A stretch of DNA of 64,000 bases from Marinobacter zhanjiangensis (GCF_014651935.1 NZ_BMXV01000001.1:434001-498000), one strand, 5' to 3'. Positions 1 through 8,859 are shown, counted from the stretch's first letter. A program made the numbers and translations. The notes: generated by a model from the sequence alone, not told the origin.

Positions 1-880
1 GGCGCTCCTTTTCATCTTCCGGGTATTCCTCGCGTGCACGATGCACCTCAAGCCAGAGCTGGCCATCACGCATGCCGATCTTCACTGGCTGCCGAACCAC
101 CTGCACCGGCGTTCCCTTGTCCACCAGCTTGGCAAACCCGATGATATCGTCGTTGTACATGCGGAAGCAGCCATGACTGACCTGCATGCCAATGCCGAAA
201 CCCTTGTTGGTGCCATGGATCAGGTAGCCTTTTTCACTCAGGATCAGGGCATAAGGCCCCAGAGGGTTCTCAGGCCCCGGCGGGATCATTCGCGGCAGGT
301 GCTCACCGTTGGCCTCGTATTCCGCACGGATACTGGAAGGGGGGTACCAGGCGGGGGAGGAAATCCCCATGGTCACCTCGGCATCGGTCAGGGGAGAGGG
401 GTTGTCATCGGTACCCACGCCGACCGGAAACACCTGGACACCGCCATCACGGTAGTAGTACAGCCGGTATTCAGCCAGGTTGATAACAATGCCTTCGCGG
501 CGGGAATCCGGCAGCACATATTTGCGAGGCAGGGTGATATGGGTGCCTTCACCGGGAAGCCAGGGATCCACACCCGGGTTGGCCTTGACCAGTTCCAGGT
601 ACCCGAGGCTGCGGCGGTCGCCGATATCGGCGAAGGTATCCTCATGCTCGGTGGTCATGGTCTGCAGCTTGCCCGCCAGATCACCTTCCAGCACCCAGAC
701 CGGGGCGCCGGTCCGGCTCTGTTCGGGCTTCTCACCGGGTTGCCCCGCTGGCGCCTCAATCTCTGCCGGTGCGCCGTCGCCAGCCTGACGACCACCTGCC
801 TCCTGTGCCGTGACGGGCCCTGCAGAAGCCCACATCAGCAGGCTGAAAACCGTGACTCCAATAACCTTGGTGCTAACCAT
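1..880 (-). CDS. L,D-transpeptidase (YkuD domain), 3' end cut by window edge
   Basis: This is a periplasmic peptidoglycan transpeptidase of the ErfK/YbiS/YcfS/YnhG type, which forms 3-3 cross-links or attaches lipoprotein to meso-diaminopimelate. Translating the minus strand from the ATG at 878-880 gives an open frame that runs off the left edge after about 293 residues. It starts with a signal peptide ending near VTAQ, then an acidic/proline linker and a LysM-like stretch (LVKANPGVDPWLPGEG). The YkuD catalytic domain follows: HGTNKGFG near residue 222 and SHGCFRMYN with the catalytic cysteine near residue 238. A weak AGGA ribosome site precedes the start. The family call is firm; which of the E. 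coli paralogues it resembles cannot be said from an incomplete C-terminus. Confidence 0.9.
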   Translation of the reverse strand, partial: MVSTKVIGVTVFSLLMWASAGPVTAQEAGGRQAGDGAPAEIEAPAGQPGEKPEQSRTGAPVWVLEGDLAGKLQTMTTEHEDTFADIGDRRSLGYLELVKANPGVDPWLPGEGTHITLPRKYVLPDSRREGIVINLAEYRLYYYRDGGVQVFPVGVGTDDNPSPLTDAEVTMGISSPAWYPPSSIRAEYEANGEHLPRMIPPGPENPLGPYALILSEKGYLIHGTNKGFGIGMQVSHGCFRMYNDDIIGFAKLVDKGTPVQVVRQPVKIGMRDGQLWLEVHRAREEYPEDEKER

Positions 881-993
881 TCTGGTGTTCCTGACGTTAC
901 CGATGGCCCGAGGTTACGGGCGTGTTGATCCCAAAGACAGTGTGACCTCCAGCCAGGGCCGGAGTTCCAGCGGTCCCGGTCCGCTGTTGCACT

Positions 994-1563
994 TCATGTT
1001 CCGTTAAAGGCAGCAATCACCGTGATCACTGCCAGGCAGATGAACAGAATGCTCGCACCAATTCTGGCCGTCGCCATTGGCAAACGCTGCATCAGCCACT
1101 TGCCAGCTATAATGACCGGGATGTTAGCCAACAGCATACCAACCGTGGTGCCTACGATCACCCAGAACGTGGCGTCGTACCGTGCCGCCAGTACCACGGT
1201 TGCGATCTGGGTCTTGTCACCGATTTCCGCGAGGAAAAACATGACCGTGGTAGCGGCAAAGGCCCCCAGTCCCAGCAGCCTGGAATCCTCGCTTTCATCC
1301 TTGTCCGGAAACAACAACCACAGGGCAATGGCCACGAAACTGAAGGCCACCAGCCACGGCACCCATTCCTGGGGCAACCAGCTCGCCACCCAGGCCCCGA
1401 GCAGGGCCGACAAACCATGGTTGACCAGGGTCGCAACCAGGATTCCCAAAATGATGGGGGTACGGCGATGGAATCGACTGATCAGGAATAGTGACAGCAA
1501 CTGGGTCTTGTCACCAATCTCGGCGATGGCAACAGACAGGGTAGAAGCGAGGAAGGCGTCCAT
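994..1563 (-). CDS. GDT1/UPF0016 family manganese (cation) exporter
   Basis: This 189-residue inner-membrane protein belongs to the UPF0016/TMEM165-GDT1 family. Bacterial members export Mn2+, and some eukaryotic members move Ca2+ or Mn2+. Two copies of the signature E-x-G-D-K-T are visible (AEIGDKTQLLS near residue 14 and AEIGDKTQIAT near residue 113), each opening a three-helix repeat, so six membrane spans are expected. I chose the ATG at 1561-1563 because the upstream open frame runs through the riboswitch leader and has no homology. The leader (1634-1776) matches the Mn2+-sensing yybP-ykoY class, which independently supports manganese as substrate. The gene stands alone, downstream of nothing else on this strand. 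Confidence 0.92.
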   Translation of the reverse strand: MDAFLASTLSVAIAEIGDKTQLLSLFLISRFHRRTPIILGILVATLVNHGLSALLGAWVASWLPQEWVPWLVAFSFVAIALWLLFPDKDESEDSRLLGLGAFAATTVMFFLAEIGDKTQIATVVLAARYDATFWVIVGTTVGMLLANIPVIIAGKWLMQRLPMATARIGASILFICLAVITVIAAFNGT

Positions 1564-1633
1564 AGAGTGTTCTTTTCCCGGGCGGAATATCAAGACACGA
1601 GGAACAGCCACCCTCCGCCCGCTGGAGGTGACC

Positions 1634-1776
1634 GTTCCCCAGGTCTTGTTAATTCCGCAGGACACCGCCGTGGGGCAGTACCCGGGAACGTGATGGCCAT
1701 GGGGATGTGCCCCAAGTGTGTTGACCATCACCCGCAACGAGCAATCGCTGCGGAAACTACTCCCCTGAAGGAGATG
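1634..1776 (-). ncRNA. yybP-ykoY manganese riboswitch
   Basis: Read on the minus strand, the leader of the UPF0016 gene begins with CUUCAGGGGAGUAG (complement of about 1758-1771). It contains GGUCAACAC in the middle and ends with CAAGACCUGGGGAA (complement of about 1634-1648). The ends can pair as P1 (CUUCAGG with CCUGGGG, including G-U pairs). GGGGAGUAG and the downstream AGACC are the conserved loop L1 and L3 elements of the yybP-ykoY class, which bind Mn2+ between them. Downstream, about 1570-1625, complementary GCGGGCGGA and TCCGCCCG could form the expression-platform hairpin ahead of the start codon. The gene family it controls is the usual one for this riboswitch. Confidence 0.85.
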
Positions 1777-1849
1777 AGATCATAGCGAGCCGGCTGAAAA
1801 ACCTCAACCGGCGCTGGTGTTACCTGACACAGTTTTGTCGACTGCCAGA

Positions 1850-2293
1850 CTATTTTTTCAGATTGACGGCGTTTTCCATGACCTTCTCGAACACGCCCAG
1901 GGCGACTTCCAGATCCTTGTCCTCGATACCGGCCAGCATCTCGTCCCGCAGTATGTTGCCCCGCTCGTTGAGGTCGTTCATGAAACGCTCACCGGCTGGC
2001 GTCAGGTACAGGCGACGGGCGCGGCGGTCACGCTTGCAGGGGCGGCGCTCGATCAGGCCCTGTTCCTCCAGGCTGTCGAGCAGGCGGACCAGGGTGGGGT
2101 TCTCAATGGCCATGAGGTGGGCCAGTTCCCGCTGGGTCAGGCCTTCACCACCACGCTGCAGATAAACCATGGTGGACCAGCGAGCCTGGGTGACGCCCAG
2201 ATCCTTCAGGCGTTCATCCAATAACTTGCGCCAGCGCCGGGTGACCCGGGCAACGGCGAAAGGAAACTGATCTCGAAGAGTTTGCTGATCCAT
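1850..2293 (-). CDS. MarR/SlyA-family transcriptional regulator
   Basis: This 147-residue winged-helix regulator has the MarR layout. An N-terminal dimerisation helix is followed by the HTH around residues 50-75 (LTQRELAHLMAIENPTLVRL) and a basic wing RRPCKRDRRARRLYLT around residues 83-98, where MarR proteins carry the DxRxxxxxLT motif. Members repress efflux, stress or catabolic genes and are released by small phenolic or oxidised ligands. The MFS transporter at 2382-3674 lies on the same strand immediately upstream, so the two may be co-transcribed or the regulator may act from the inverted repeat between them. SlyA-like length and charge; target unknown. Confidence 0.88.
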   Translation of the reverse strand: MDQQTLRDQFPFAVARVTRRWRKLLDERLKDLGVTQARWSTMVYLQRGGEGLTQRELAHLMAIENPTLVRLLDSLEEQGLIERRPCKRDRRARRLYLTPAGERFMNDLNERGNILRDEMLAGIEDKDLEVALGVFEKVMENAVNLKK

Positions 2294-2318
2294 GTCTCGC
2301 TTCCTGTTTCTGAAGATT

Positions 2319-2366
2319 CAGCAATAGTAAGCTAATCATTGAGACGAACACAAGTTACACAATGAT
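2319..2366 (-). promoter_or_regulatory. Candidate promoter and operator of the MarR-family gene
   Basis: On the minus strand a TTGTGT (-35-like) and TACTAT (-10-like) are separated by about 18 bases, ending roughly 25 bases before the MarR-type ATG. Two arms, ATCATTG at 2335-2341 and CAATGAT at 2360-2366, form a 7-bp inverted repeat overlapping the -35 region. This is the sort of placement seen for autorepressor operators. Spacing is long for a single MarR dimer, so the assignment is tentative. Confidence 0.35.
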
Positions 2367-2381
2367 CAGAGTTGCGCCAGG

Positions 2382-3674
2382 TCAAATACGTGGTTCGGGG
2401 TCATCCGGCCCCCGAACCTCGGCTTCCATGCCCGGCGTGAGATAAAAGTCCTCATTCCGCGGATCGATCTCCGCCAGCACCACAGAGGCCTCCGGCATGG
2501 CCGCCACGAAGTGTTCCTGATCGGCCACCGGCACATCGGGGGTGTGGCTGATGCGATAGCTGGTCACGCTGGCCAGCAACACCAGGAAGCCGGCATTGCC
2601 CCAGAACAGTCCGGAGGGCCCGAGAACACTTATCAGTTTGGCCATGACGATGGGGCCGATGACACTGCCGATACCGTAGCTCAGCAGAAGTGTGGCACTG
2701 GCCGCCACGATTCGATGGGTCTCCATGCGATCGTTGGTAATAGCCACCGCGATCGGATAGAGGGTTGCCGAAAATCCGGTAAACACGCCTACCAGCACCA
2801 TCAGCAACGGAATATTGGCGCTGCCGGTCATGGCCACTACAACGGCCGTGGTGGCCGCAATCATCGACACTACGAACATCACCCGCCGGCGGTCGAACCT
2901 GTCACAGATCCGGCCCAGGGGCCAGGCAAGGATCATGGCGGCCACGATGGCCGCTGCCATGAACAGGGACGTTCTTGCCACGTCAAGTCCCGCCATGGTG
3001 GCGTACACCGGGCCCAGGGCGTAGAAGGAACCGATCAGCACTCCGCACACCAGCGCACCGGCCGCGCCGGTAAACGATTGCCTCGCCAGGGTAAAAAAGG
3101 ACAGTCGCTCGGTAGACTCGATGACCGGCGCTGCCATCCGCGTGAGCGACAGCGGAATCAGCGCCAGGGTCAGCAGGATGGCTGCCAGGGTAAAGGGTAT
3201 GAAATCGGCCGGGTCACCCAGGTTCACCACCAGCTGGCCACCGGCAGCGGAAATGTAAAACACGATCTGGTAGACGGCGAAGAGAGCGCCACGGTTGGTG
3301 TTGGTGGCACGACTGCTGAACCAGCTCTCGATGACCACCAGCACCCCGGCGATACTGAAACCCGAGATAACCCTCAGGATGGCCCACAACACCATGTTGA
3401 CCGCCAGCGGATAGACCAGCGCCGTTACCGCAGCCAGGGCCGCAAAGACCGCAAACGCACGTATGTGCCCGACCTGGCCGATCACCTTGTGCACGTAAAG
3501 GGTACCCAGCACGAAACCGATCGAGTAACACACCAGCACCCAACCGATCACCGAAGGCTCGATCGCCTCAAGACTCAGGCGGATACCCAGCAGCGTGGTG
3601 AGAAACGCATTACCGCTGACCAACAGCAGAATACTAAGAATCAGCGCCGACAAAGACGCCACCGTTCGGGTCAT
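2382..3674 (-). CDS. MFS transporter, YcaD-like
   Basis: This is a major facilitator superfamily protein of 430 residues with about twelve hydrophobic segments. The family signature between helices 2 and 3 is recognisable around residue 60 (GTLYVHKVIGQVGHIR). It resembles the YcaD group of putative drug or metabolite exporters. The start is the ATG at 3672-3674, preceded by a strong CCGGAGAGGT ribosome site; the 26 extra upstream residues of the open frame are basic and not membrane-like. The last 50 residues are a hydrophilic, acidic tail. It lies next to a MarR regulator on the same strand, which suggests inducible efflux, but nothing in the sequence defines the substrate. Confidence 0.85.
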   Translation of the reverse strand: MTRTVASLSALILSILLLVSGNAFLTTLLGIRLSLEAIEPSVIGWVLVCYSIGFVLGTLYVHKVIGQVGHIRAFAVFAALAAVTALVYPLAVNMVLWAILRVISGFSIAGVLVVIESWFSSRATNTNRGALFAVYQIVFYISAAGGQLVVNLGDPADFIPFTLAAILLTLALIPLSLTRMAAPVIESTERLSFFTLARQSFTGAAGALVCGVLIGSFYALGPVYATMAGLDVARTSLFMAAAIVAAMILAWPLGRICDRFDRRRVMFVVSMIAATTAVVVAMTGSANIPLLMVLVGVFTGFSATLYPIAVAITNDRMETHRIVAASATLLLSYGIGSVIGPIVMAKLISVLGPSGLFWGNAGFLVLLASVTSYRISHTPDVPVADQEHFVAAMPEASVVLAEIDPRNEDFYLTPGMEAEVRGPDDPEPRI

Positions 3675-3996
3675 CAGTACCTCTCCGGGGACAATCAGGT
3701 TTTCCTGCAGGGCCCGTCTGCCACGGGTAATCCGTTGCTGAATGACCAGCAACCTCTATTTAAGCATCCAACAACATTTTCACCTATTAAGCAGTTGCCG
3801 AAACGTGTCTGTCATGACCACCCAAAAACATCTCAAAAAACCTCTGGAAGTCGCGCCGCGCCTAGGTTTTACAAAGTTTTACATTAAGGGCCCGTAACAC
3901 ACCGACGCACCATAATGCTGCTAACATCGTTTGGGTGATCATGGATCGGTCGCTGTCGACCTGACCTCTGTTAGCCATCACCAAGAGCCCGACATT
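3675..3996. other. Intergenic region between divergent MFS and WYL genes
   Basis: About 320 bases without a supportable gene. The middle is A+T-rich (TTTTACAAAGTTTTACATTA near 3868-3887) and should hold the two divergent promoters. I could not fix a convincing -35/-10 pair for either gene. Confidence 0.5.
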
Positions 3997-4908
3997 ATGA
4001 AAAAAACGGAATGGCCCATTCGCTGGGATTTACTGCTGCGTTATCGACTGATAGAGATTGTTGCCCTCTGGGAAGGTCGTCTTACCACCAATCACATCTG
4101 CCACGGCTTTGGCATTGGCCGTCAGCAGGCGTCGAAGGACATCAATACCTATCTGCGAGAACTGGCACCCGGCAACCTGGTGTACGACAGACACCTCAAA
4201 GGCTACATCCCCGCCACGGATTTCCAGCCCGTGGTCACCCGGGGGCAGCCGGAAGAGTATCTGGAGCTGGCCTGCCGGCACCAGTCCCTGAGTAACTGTT
4301 TCGAGAACCTCGATATCGGACTGCCAGACAGCTGTGTGGTGCGGGCCCCCTGCCGCCAGGCCAGCCCGGAGGTGACTCGTGCCGTTATTACGGCCTGTCG
4401 TCAGAAACGCAAACTGGAAGCACGCTACCTCACCCTCGACCATCCGGACGGCGAGCCACTGATCCTCGAGCCCCACACGCTGGTGATGACCGGCCAGGGC
4501 TGGCACGTACGTGCCTGGAGCGATCGCAGGGAAGGTTTCGCCGATTTCCGCCTCAGCCGTCTCACCGGCAAGCTCCAGGTTTCCCGGGACAAATCCCGTC
4601 ACCGTGAGGAGCACGACGAGCGCTGGAACCGCATGATCAGCCTGAAGGTTCAACCTGCCGCCGGCCTGAATTCCGCCCAGCGCCGCCTGGTTTGCGCCGA
4701 TTTCGGCCTCGAGGACGGGCCGATGGAGGTCCGCTGCCGCGAAGCCATGGCGCCCTGGCTGATGCCGATGCTCGGGCTGACGGCAGGGGGGCGCGAGGAC
4801 GACGTCGACGCCAAACCGCTGGAACTGACCAACGCCGACGCCTTGCCGGCCTGGCTGAAGCCCGGCCACCAGCCAGCGGCGACGCTGAACCAGACCGATA
4901 CCGTCTGA
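3997..4908 (+). CDS. WYL-domain transcriptional regulator (BrxR/CapW-like)
   Basis: This 303-residue protein has an N-terminal winged helix (residues about 15-70; RLTTNHICHGFGIGRQQASK is the helix-turn-helix). A WYL domain follows around residues 140-205, with WHVRAW and FADFRLSRL, and then a C-terminal WCX-like domain. This three-part layout is that of BrxR/CapW repressors, which control BREX, CBASS and other phage-defence loci and sense nucleic acid or nucleotide ligands through the WYL domain. I chose the ATG at 3997 because the alignment-like part starts there; the upstream 22 codons look non-coding. No defence genes lie on either side, so its target is unknown. Family membership is firm; a defence role is only inferred. 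Confidence 0.85.
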   Translation: MKKTEWPIRWDLLLRYRLIEIVALWEGRLTTNHICHGFGIGRQQASKDINTYLRELAPGNLVYDRHLKGYIPATDFQPVVTRGQPEEYLELACRHQSLSNCFENLDIGLPDSCVVRAPCRQASPEVTRAVITACRQKRKLEARYLTLDHPDGEPLILEPHTLVMTGQGWHVRAWSDRREGFADFRLSRLTGKLQVSRDKSRHREEHDERWNRMISLKVQPAAGLNSAQRRLVCADFGLEDGPMEVRCREAMAPWLMPMLGLTAGGREDDVDAKPLELTNADALPAWLKPGHQPAATLNQTDTV

Positions 4909-4956
4909 CCGGCACCGGCCCTGACAGACCCCACTGCCGGCGCGGAACCGACTTGC

Positions 4957-6693
4957 ATGCCACGAAAGATCATTGCCCTGCTGCTGATCATTGCCGCCAT
5001 TCCGGTATCGGCGGCAAACTGCGAAAGCCCCCACGTACCGGTGTCCGACATTCAGGGGCAGGGAAATGAATCCCCCATGGTTGGCCGGCAGGTCAGTGTG
5101 GACGGGATTGTCACGGTGGACCTACGCCATCCAGGAGGATTCCGGGGGTTTTACCTGCAGCAGGCACTGGCGGAACAGGACAACGACGACTCCACGTCCG
5201 AGGGCCTGTTTATCCACACCACTGCCAACGGTGGCGAACCGGGGGATCGGGTTCATGTCAGTGGTGAAGTCACGGAATACTACGGCCTGACCTCACTGAC
5301 CGGCGTCTCACAGATTCACGTTTGCGACCGTCCTGGCCTGCCCGAGCCCCGGACCCTGGAAGCCGGTGCCTCACTGCCGGACGACCGGGAAGCCCTTGAG
5401 GGCATGCTGGTGCAGACAGTAGCTCCGCTGACGATTACCGACACCTGGAACCTGGCGCGTTACGGCGAACTGGTGCTCTCGCCTGTCCTGCAATGGATAC
5501 CCACCCAGATCGTGGCACCGGGCCCGCAAGCCCGAAGCCTTCAGGAACAACAGGAGCGGCAGCGGCTGATCCTGGACGATGGCTACCGTCGCAAGCACCC
5601 CCGGCCGATTCCCTTCCTGTACGGCCCCGAAGGGGCACCAGCCAGTCCGTTACGGGTCGGCGACCAGATCGCGCCAGTGGCCGGGGTCCTCGAATACCGT
5701 TTCGGGCACTGGCGGCTTCAGTCTCTTTACCGGCCCGATATCCTCGACAGCAATCCCCGTGACATGCCGCCAGCACGAGATCCTCAGGCCAGCCTGCGGG
5801 TGGTCTCCCTCAACCTGGAGAATCTTTTCAACGGCGATGGTCAGGGCGGTGGTTTCCCCACTGACCGCGGCGCCTCCAGCCATCGGGCCTACCAGCAACA
5901 ACTGGCACGACTGGTTCATCAGATCCGGGCCACGGAACCGGACATCCTGGCGGTGTCGGAACTGGAAAACGATGGCTACGGCGAGAACAGCGCCCCGGCA
6001 CAGCTGGCCCGGGCGCTGGGAGAACACTGGCGTTTCGTGCAGGGCGGCACCAACCGTCATGACGATGCCATTCGCAATGGCCTGCTGTACCGGCATGACC
6101 GGGTTCGGACGCAGGGGCCGGCCTCGCTGATCACCACAGAGGCATTCAAGCGGTGGCACCGCCCGGCGCTGGCACAGGGCTTTCGCCTGGTCGGCGGGAA
6201 AGAGACAGTCACGGTCGTCTCGGTGCACCTGAAATCCAAGAGTTGTCGCAACGCCCCACCGGCCCAGAAGGACGCCGGTGACGGTCAGGGTTGCTATGCC
6301 GCCGCCCGCAAAGCGGCATCGCTGCAACTGGCGCACTGGCGGCCACCCGACACCGGCGAGGAAAGCCTGGTGCTGCTGGCCGGCGACTTCAACGCCTATG
6401 CCCGGGAAACGCCCATCCAGGCGCTCGCCAACGCCGGCTATACCGACCTGATTGCCCACTTTCATGGCCTGGAACAGCAGACCTTCCGCTACCATGGCCG
6501 GCAAGGGACACTAGATTATCATGTCGCCAACGAGCCACTGCGTGAACAGGTCAGGGCCAGTCATATCTGGTCAGTGAATGCCGAGGAGCCCCGGCTCTGG
6601 GCCTATGATGCCGAAAACGCACCACCGGTACCGGACGATTTCCTTTGGCGCGCTTCCGATCACAACCCGGTCATCACCGATATCAGCTTGTAA
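4957..6693 (+). CDS. Secreted endonuclease/exonuclease/phosphatase-fold nuclease (ExeM/NucH-like)
   Basis: A 578-residue exported protein with a signal peptide ending at VSA/AN (about residue 20). It is followed by an OB-fold-like domain (residues about 30-130; DGIVTVDLRHPGGFRGFYLQ) of the kind fused to extracellular nucleases. An EEP nuclease domain spans about residues 280-578. EEP active-site motifs are all present: NLENLF, SELENDGYG, HLKSKSC, GDFNAY and the C-terminal SDHNPV. Such proteins degrade extracellular DNA for nutrient or phosphate scavenging and biofilm turnover. It begins 48 bases after the WYL regulator on the same strand and ends directly against queE, which runs the other way. 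Confidence 0.88.
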   Translation: MPRKIIALLLIIAAIPVSAANCESPHVPVSDIQGQGNESPMVGRQVSVDGIVTVDLRHPGGFRGFYLQQALAEQDNDDSTSEGLFIHTTANGGEPGDRVHVSGEVTEYYGLTSLTGVSQIHVCDRPGLPEPRTLEAGASLPDDREALEGMLVQTVAPLTITDTWNLARYGELVLSPVLQWIPTQIVAPGPQARSLQEQQERQRLILDDGYRRKHPRPIPFLYGPEGAPASPLRVGDQIAPVAGVLEYRFGHWRLQSLYRPDILDSNPRDMPPARDPQASLRVVSLNLENLFNGDGQGGGFPTDRGASSHRAYQQQLARLVHQIRATEPDILAVSELENDGYGENSAPAQLARALGEHWRFVQGGTNRHDDAIRNGLLYRHDRVRTQGPASLITTEAFKRWHRPALAQGFRLVGGKETVTVVSVHLKSKSCRNAPPAQKDAGDGQGCYAAARKAASLQLAHWRPPDTGEESLVLLAGDFNAYARETPIQALANAGYTDLIAHFHGLEQQTFRYHGRQGTLDYHVANEPLREQVRASHIWSVNAEEPRLWAYDAENAPPVPDDFLWRASDHNPVITDISL

Positions 6694-7371
6694 TCAATCG
6701 ATGCCCACGATCTTGTGCATCTGGATGGTCAGGCGCCACCGGGGGTGTTGCAGGCAGTAGTCCACCGCCTTGCGGGTATTGCTGGCCTTGACCGGGTCCC
6801 GGCCATTTTCAGGCGTGACCGGGGACGCCATGGGAGACAGGAAATAATGACTGGCCCGGATGGCCAGGAAACGTTCCGGCATGGCCAAGGGCTGCGGGTA
6901 GACCACTTTCAGCTCATCGCATTCATCGATAACCACGGCCGCATCGGCTTTCGGGCTGACACAGAGCCAGTCGATCCCGACCGGTGCCGGCAGCGTGCCG
7001 TTGGTTTCCACACCCACATCAAAGCCTTGCTGGTGGAAGGCGGCGATCAATGGCTCATCCAGCTGTAGCAGAGGTTCACCCCCGGTACAGACCACATAGG
7101 GGCGAATGCCGTTATCGCGGTCGGCACGAGGATCGGAGGGCCACAGGGCCGACACATGGGCCGCCAGTGCTTCGGCTGCCTCGAAGCGGCCGCCGTTCTG
7201 GCCGTCGGTACCGACAAAATCCGTATCACAGAAGTCGCACACCGCCGTCGCCCGGCCGGACTCCCGGCCATTCCACAGGTTGCACTTGCTGAACCGGCAG
7301 AATACCGCCGCCCGCCCCGCCTGGGCGCCTTCGCCTTGCAGGGTGTAGAAGGCCTCCTTTACACGGTACAT
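6694..7371 (-). CDS. queE: 7-carboxy-7-deazaguanine synthase
   Basis: QueE is a radical-SAM enzyme that converts 6-carboxytetrahydropterin to 7-carboxy-7-deazaguanine, the second dedicated step from the QueD product toward preQ0 and queuosine. The 225-residue product starts at [15 protein letters not shown], the usual QueE N-terminus. It carries the cluster-binding cysteines in the CX14CX2C spacing typical of the proteobacterial type (CNLWNGRESG then CDFCDTDF). Further on are TGGEPLLQ, the glycine-rich SAM motif, and ETNGT. The ATG overlaps the queC stop by one base, so both genes are translated from one mRNA. The frame continues upstream without homology, so the longer start is rejected. Confidence 0.95.
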   Translation of the reverse strand: MYRVKEAFYTLQGEGAQAGRAAVFCRFSKCNLWNGRESGRATAVCDFCDTDFVGTDGQNGGRFEAAEALAAHVSALWPSDPRADRDNGIRPYVVCTGGEPLLQLDEPLIAAFHQQGFDVGVETNGTLPAPVGIDWLCVSPKADAAVVIDECDELKVVYPQPLAMPERFLAIRASHYFLSPMASPVTPENGRDPVKASNTRKAVDYCLQHPRWRLTIQMHKIVGID

Positions 7372-8036
7372 CAGTTGCGGGCCTCGTATGGCAGGGGGTC
7401 GGTCACGCCGTGGGCGGCAAACGCCTCCAGCCTTTCCACGCAGGAACCGCAAACGCCACAGGCCTTCTGGCGACCGTTATAACAGGTCCAGGTCTGGCTG
7501 TAGTCCAGCCCCATGGCAAGACCATCCGCGAGGATGTCAGTCTTGCTGGCGCGAATGTAGGGCGCCTCGATGGCAACGGGCTCATAGTTCGCCACGCGGC
7601 ACACCGCGTCCATTTTCTCAACGAACTCCGGGCGGCAATCCGGATAGATGGCATGATCACCGCCATGGGCCCCGAACCAGACCGCATCCGCTTCCACCGT
7701 CACTGCATAGCCGGTGGCCAGGGACAGCAGAATCATATTGCGGTTGGGAACCACCGTGGATTTCATACTCTCTTCCTCATAGTGCCCCTCGGGGACGGCA
7801 ACACCGCCGGTGAGGGCGGAACCTGCCATCACTGCCTGCAATGAGCGGATATCCAGCACCTTGTGAGGCACACCCAGCTCCGTGCAGACCCCCGCTGCCG
7901 CTTCCAGTTCGCGGACGTGACGCTGGCCATAGTCGAATGACAGCGCATGCACCCGATGCCCTTCAGACAGGGCCCGGTGGAGCAGGGTGAACGAATCCAT
8001 ACCCCCGGAGTAAATCACGATAATGGTTTTCGGCAC
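7371..8036 (-). CDS. queC: 7-cyano-7-deazaguanine synthase
   Basis: QueC uses ATP and ammonia to turn 7-carboxy-7-deazaguanine into preQ0, the step after QueE. The 221-residue protein has the PP-loop SGGMDSFT at residues 10-17 and the C-terminal zinc-binding cysteines CGVCGSC around residue 195. The start is a GTG at 8034-8036 behind GGGAGG, a strong ribosome site, and no in-frame ATG precedes it. It is the first gene of the queC-queE pair; queD and queF are not in the window. I looked for a preQ1 riboswitch in the 180 bases upstream and did not find one. Confidence 0.95.
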   Translation of the reverse strand: MPKTIIVIYSGGMDSFTLLHRALSEGHRVHALSFDYGQRHVRELEAAAGVCTELGVPHKVLDIRSLQAVMAGSALTGGVAVPEGHYEEESMKSTVVPNRNMILLSLATGYAVTVEADAVWFGAHGGDHAIYPDCRPEFVEKMDAVCRVANYEPVAIEAPYIRASKTDILADGLAMGLDYSQTWTCYNGRQKACGVCGSCVERLEAFAAHGVTDPLPYEARN

Positions 8037-8212
8037 CTGACCTCCCGCTTACCAAATGGATACTGATCATCCGTCGAGGATTCGTTTAGCATCCCTGCAC
8101 CCCTCGGAAGTACCTGACTCACAAAATCCTTTCCAGAGGGTAGTATTGCCTTTTTATTGTAACAGCCACCCGACACTATGGGTTCGCGTCAAACCACAGG
8201 GACGGTTACACT

Positions 8213-8776
8213 TTGCAGACAGCCCAGCAACTGACCAACATGCCGATGACCCAGCTCACCGCACCGGCCTTTATTGACTTCGAGGCCTCCAGCCTCGACC
8301 TGATCGCCAGCTATCCGATCGAGGTCGGTCTGTGCCTGCCGAACGGGGAACTCCATAGTTGGCTGATCAGGCCTCACGTTCTCTGGCATGACTGGTCTGA
8401 CAGCGCTCAGGCCATTCACGGCATCAGTCGCGACACACTGGTCGAAGAGGGGCTCAGTGTCAGCCAGGTAGCCCATCACCTGAACGAACTGCTGCACGGC
8501 GAGGTATTCTGCGATGCCTGGACCTTCGACAGCTTCTGGCTCCACCGCCTGTACAGGGCCGCCAACATGCGGCCTTCCTTCCAGCTGGAATCGGTTTCCA
8601 TGTTGCTTTCTCCGGCCCAGGTCCAGCACTGGTCCGCCACGCGCCACAAGGTGATCGACGACCTCGGTCTGCCGGTTCACCGGGCCGCCAACGATGCCCG
8701 CATTCTCCATACCACCTGGTGTCAGGTGACCGCCGGCACCCCTGATGAGCAGCGCCCTTCCCTGGGCAAGCTGTAG
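8213..8776 (+). CDS. DnaQ-like DEDDh 3'-5' exonuclease
   Basis: A short (187-residue) RNase H-fold exonuclease. The DEDDh motifs are visible: FIDFEASS (Exo I, D and E), IHGISRDTL, DAWTFDSFW (Exo II region) and HRAANDARIL (Exo III, with H and final D). Such stand-alone domains act on single-stranded DNA or RNA ends; which one cannot be told here. The frame opens with a TTG at 8213 behind AGGGACGG. An ATG at 8240, in frame, is an equally good candidate but has no clear ribosome site; the conserved domain begins after both. It is divergent from queC with about 175 bases between. Confidence 0.8.
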   Translation: MQTAQQLTNMPMTQLTAPAFIDFEASSLDLIASYPIEVGLCLPNGELHSWLIRPHVLWHDWSDSAQAIHGISRDTLVEEGLSVSQVAHHLNELLHGEVFCDAWTFDSFWLHRLYRAANMRPSFQLESVSMLLSPAQVQHWSATRHKVIDDLGLPVHRAANDARILHTTWCQVTAGTPDEQRPSLGKL

Positions 8777-8826
8777 TGGCCGGTGGATGGTGACAGGCAG
8801 AACCCTGGCCGCAGACACCTGACCAC

Positions 8827-8859
8827 AAAAAAAAGGCGCTGCGGGAAACCCGTAGCGCC
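8827..8859 (-). terminator. Strong intrinsic terminator facing left
   Basis: GGCGCTGCGGG at 8835-8845 pairs with CCCGTAGCGCC at 8849-8859 (11 bp with one G-T, loop AAA). Eight A residues at 8827-8834 become a U8 tract on the minus strand. It therefore terminates leftward transcription, although no minus-strand gene is recognised upstream of it. For the rightward exonuclease transcript the hairpin lacks a U tract. Confidence 0.8.

Noticed and set aside
2511..3887. 458-codon open frame on the plus strand opposite the MFS gene
   Set aside because: The translation is a Gln/His/Arg-rich string without domains; the minus strand encodes a coherent twelve-helix transporter.
8037..8200. preQ1 riboswitch ahead of queC
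   Set aside because: Neither the preQ1-I loop and A-rich tail nor a preQ1-II pattern is visible in the leader.
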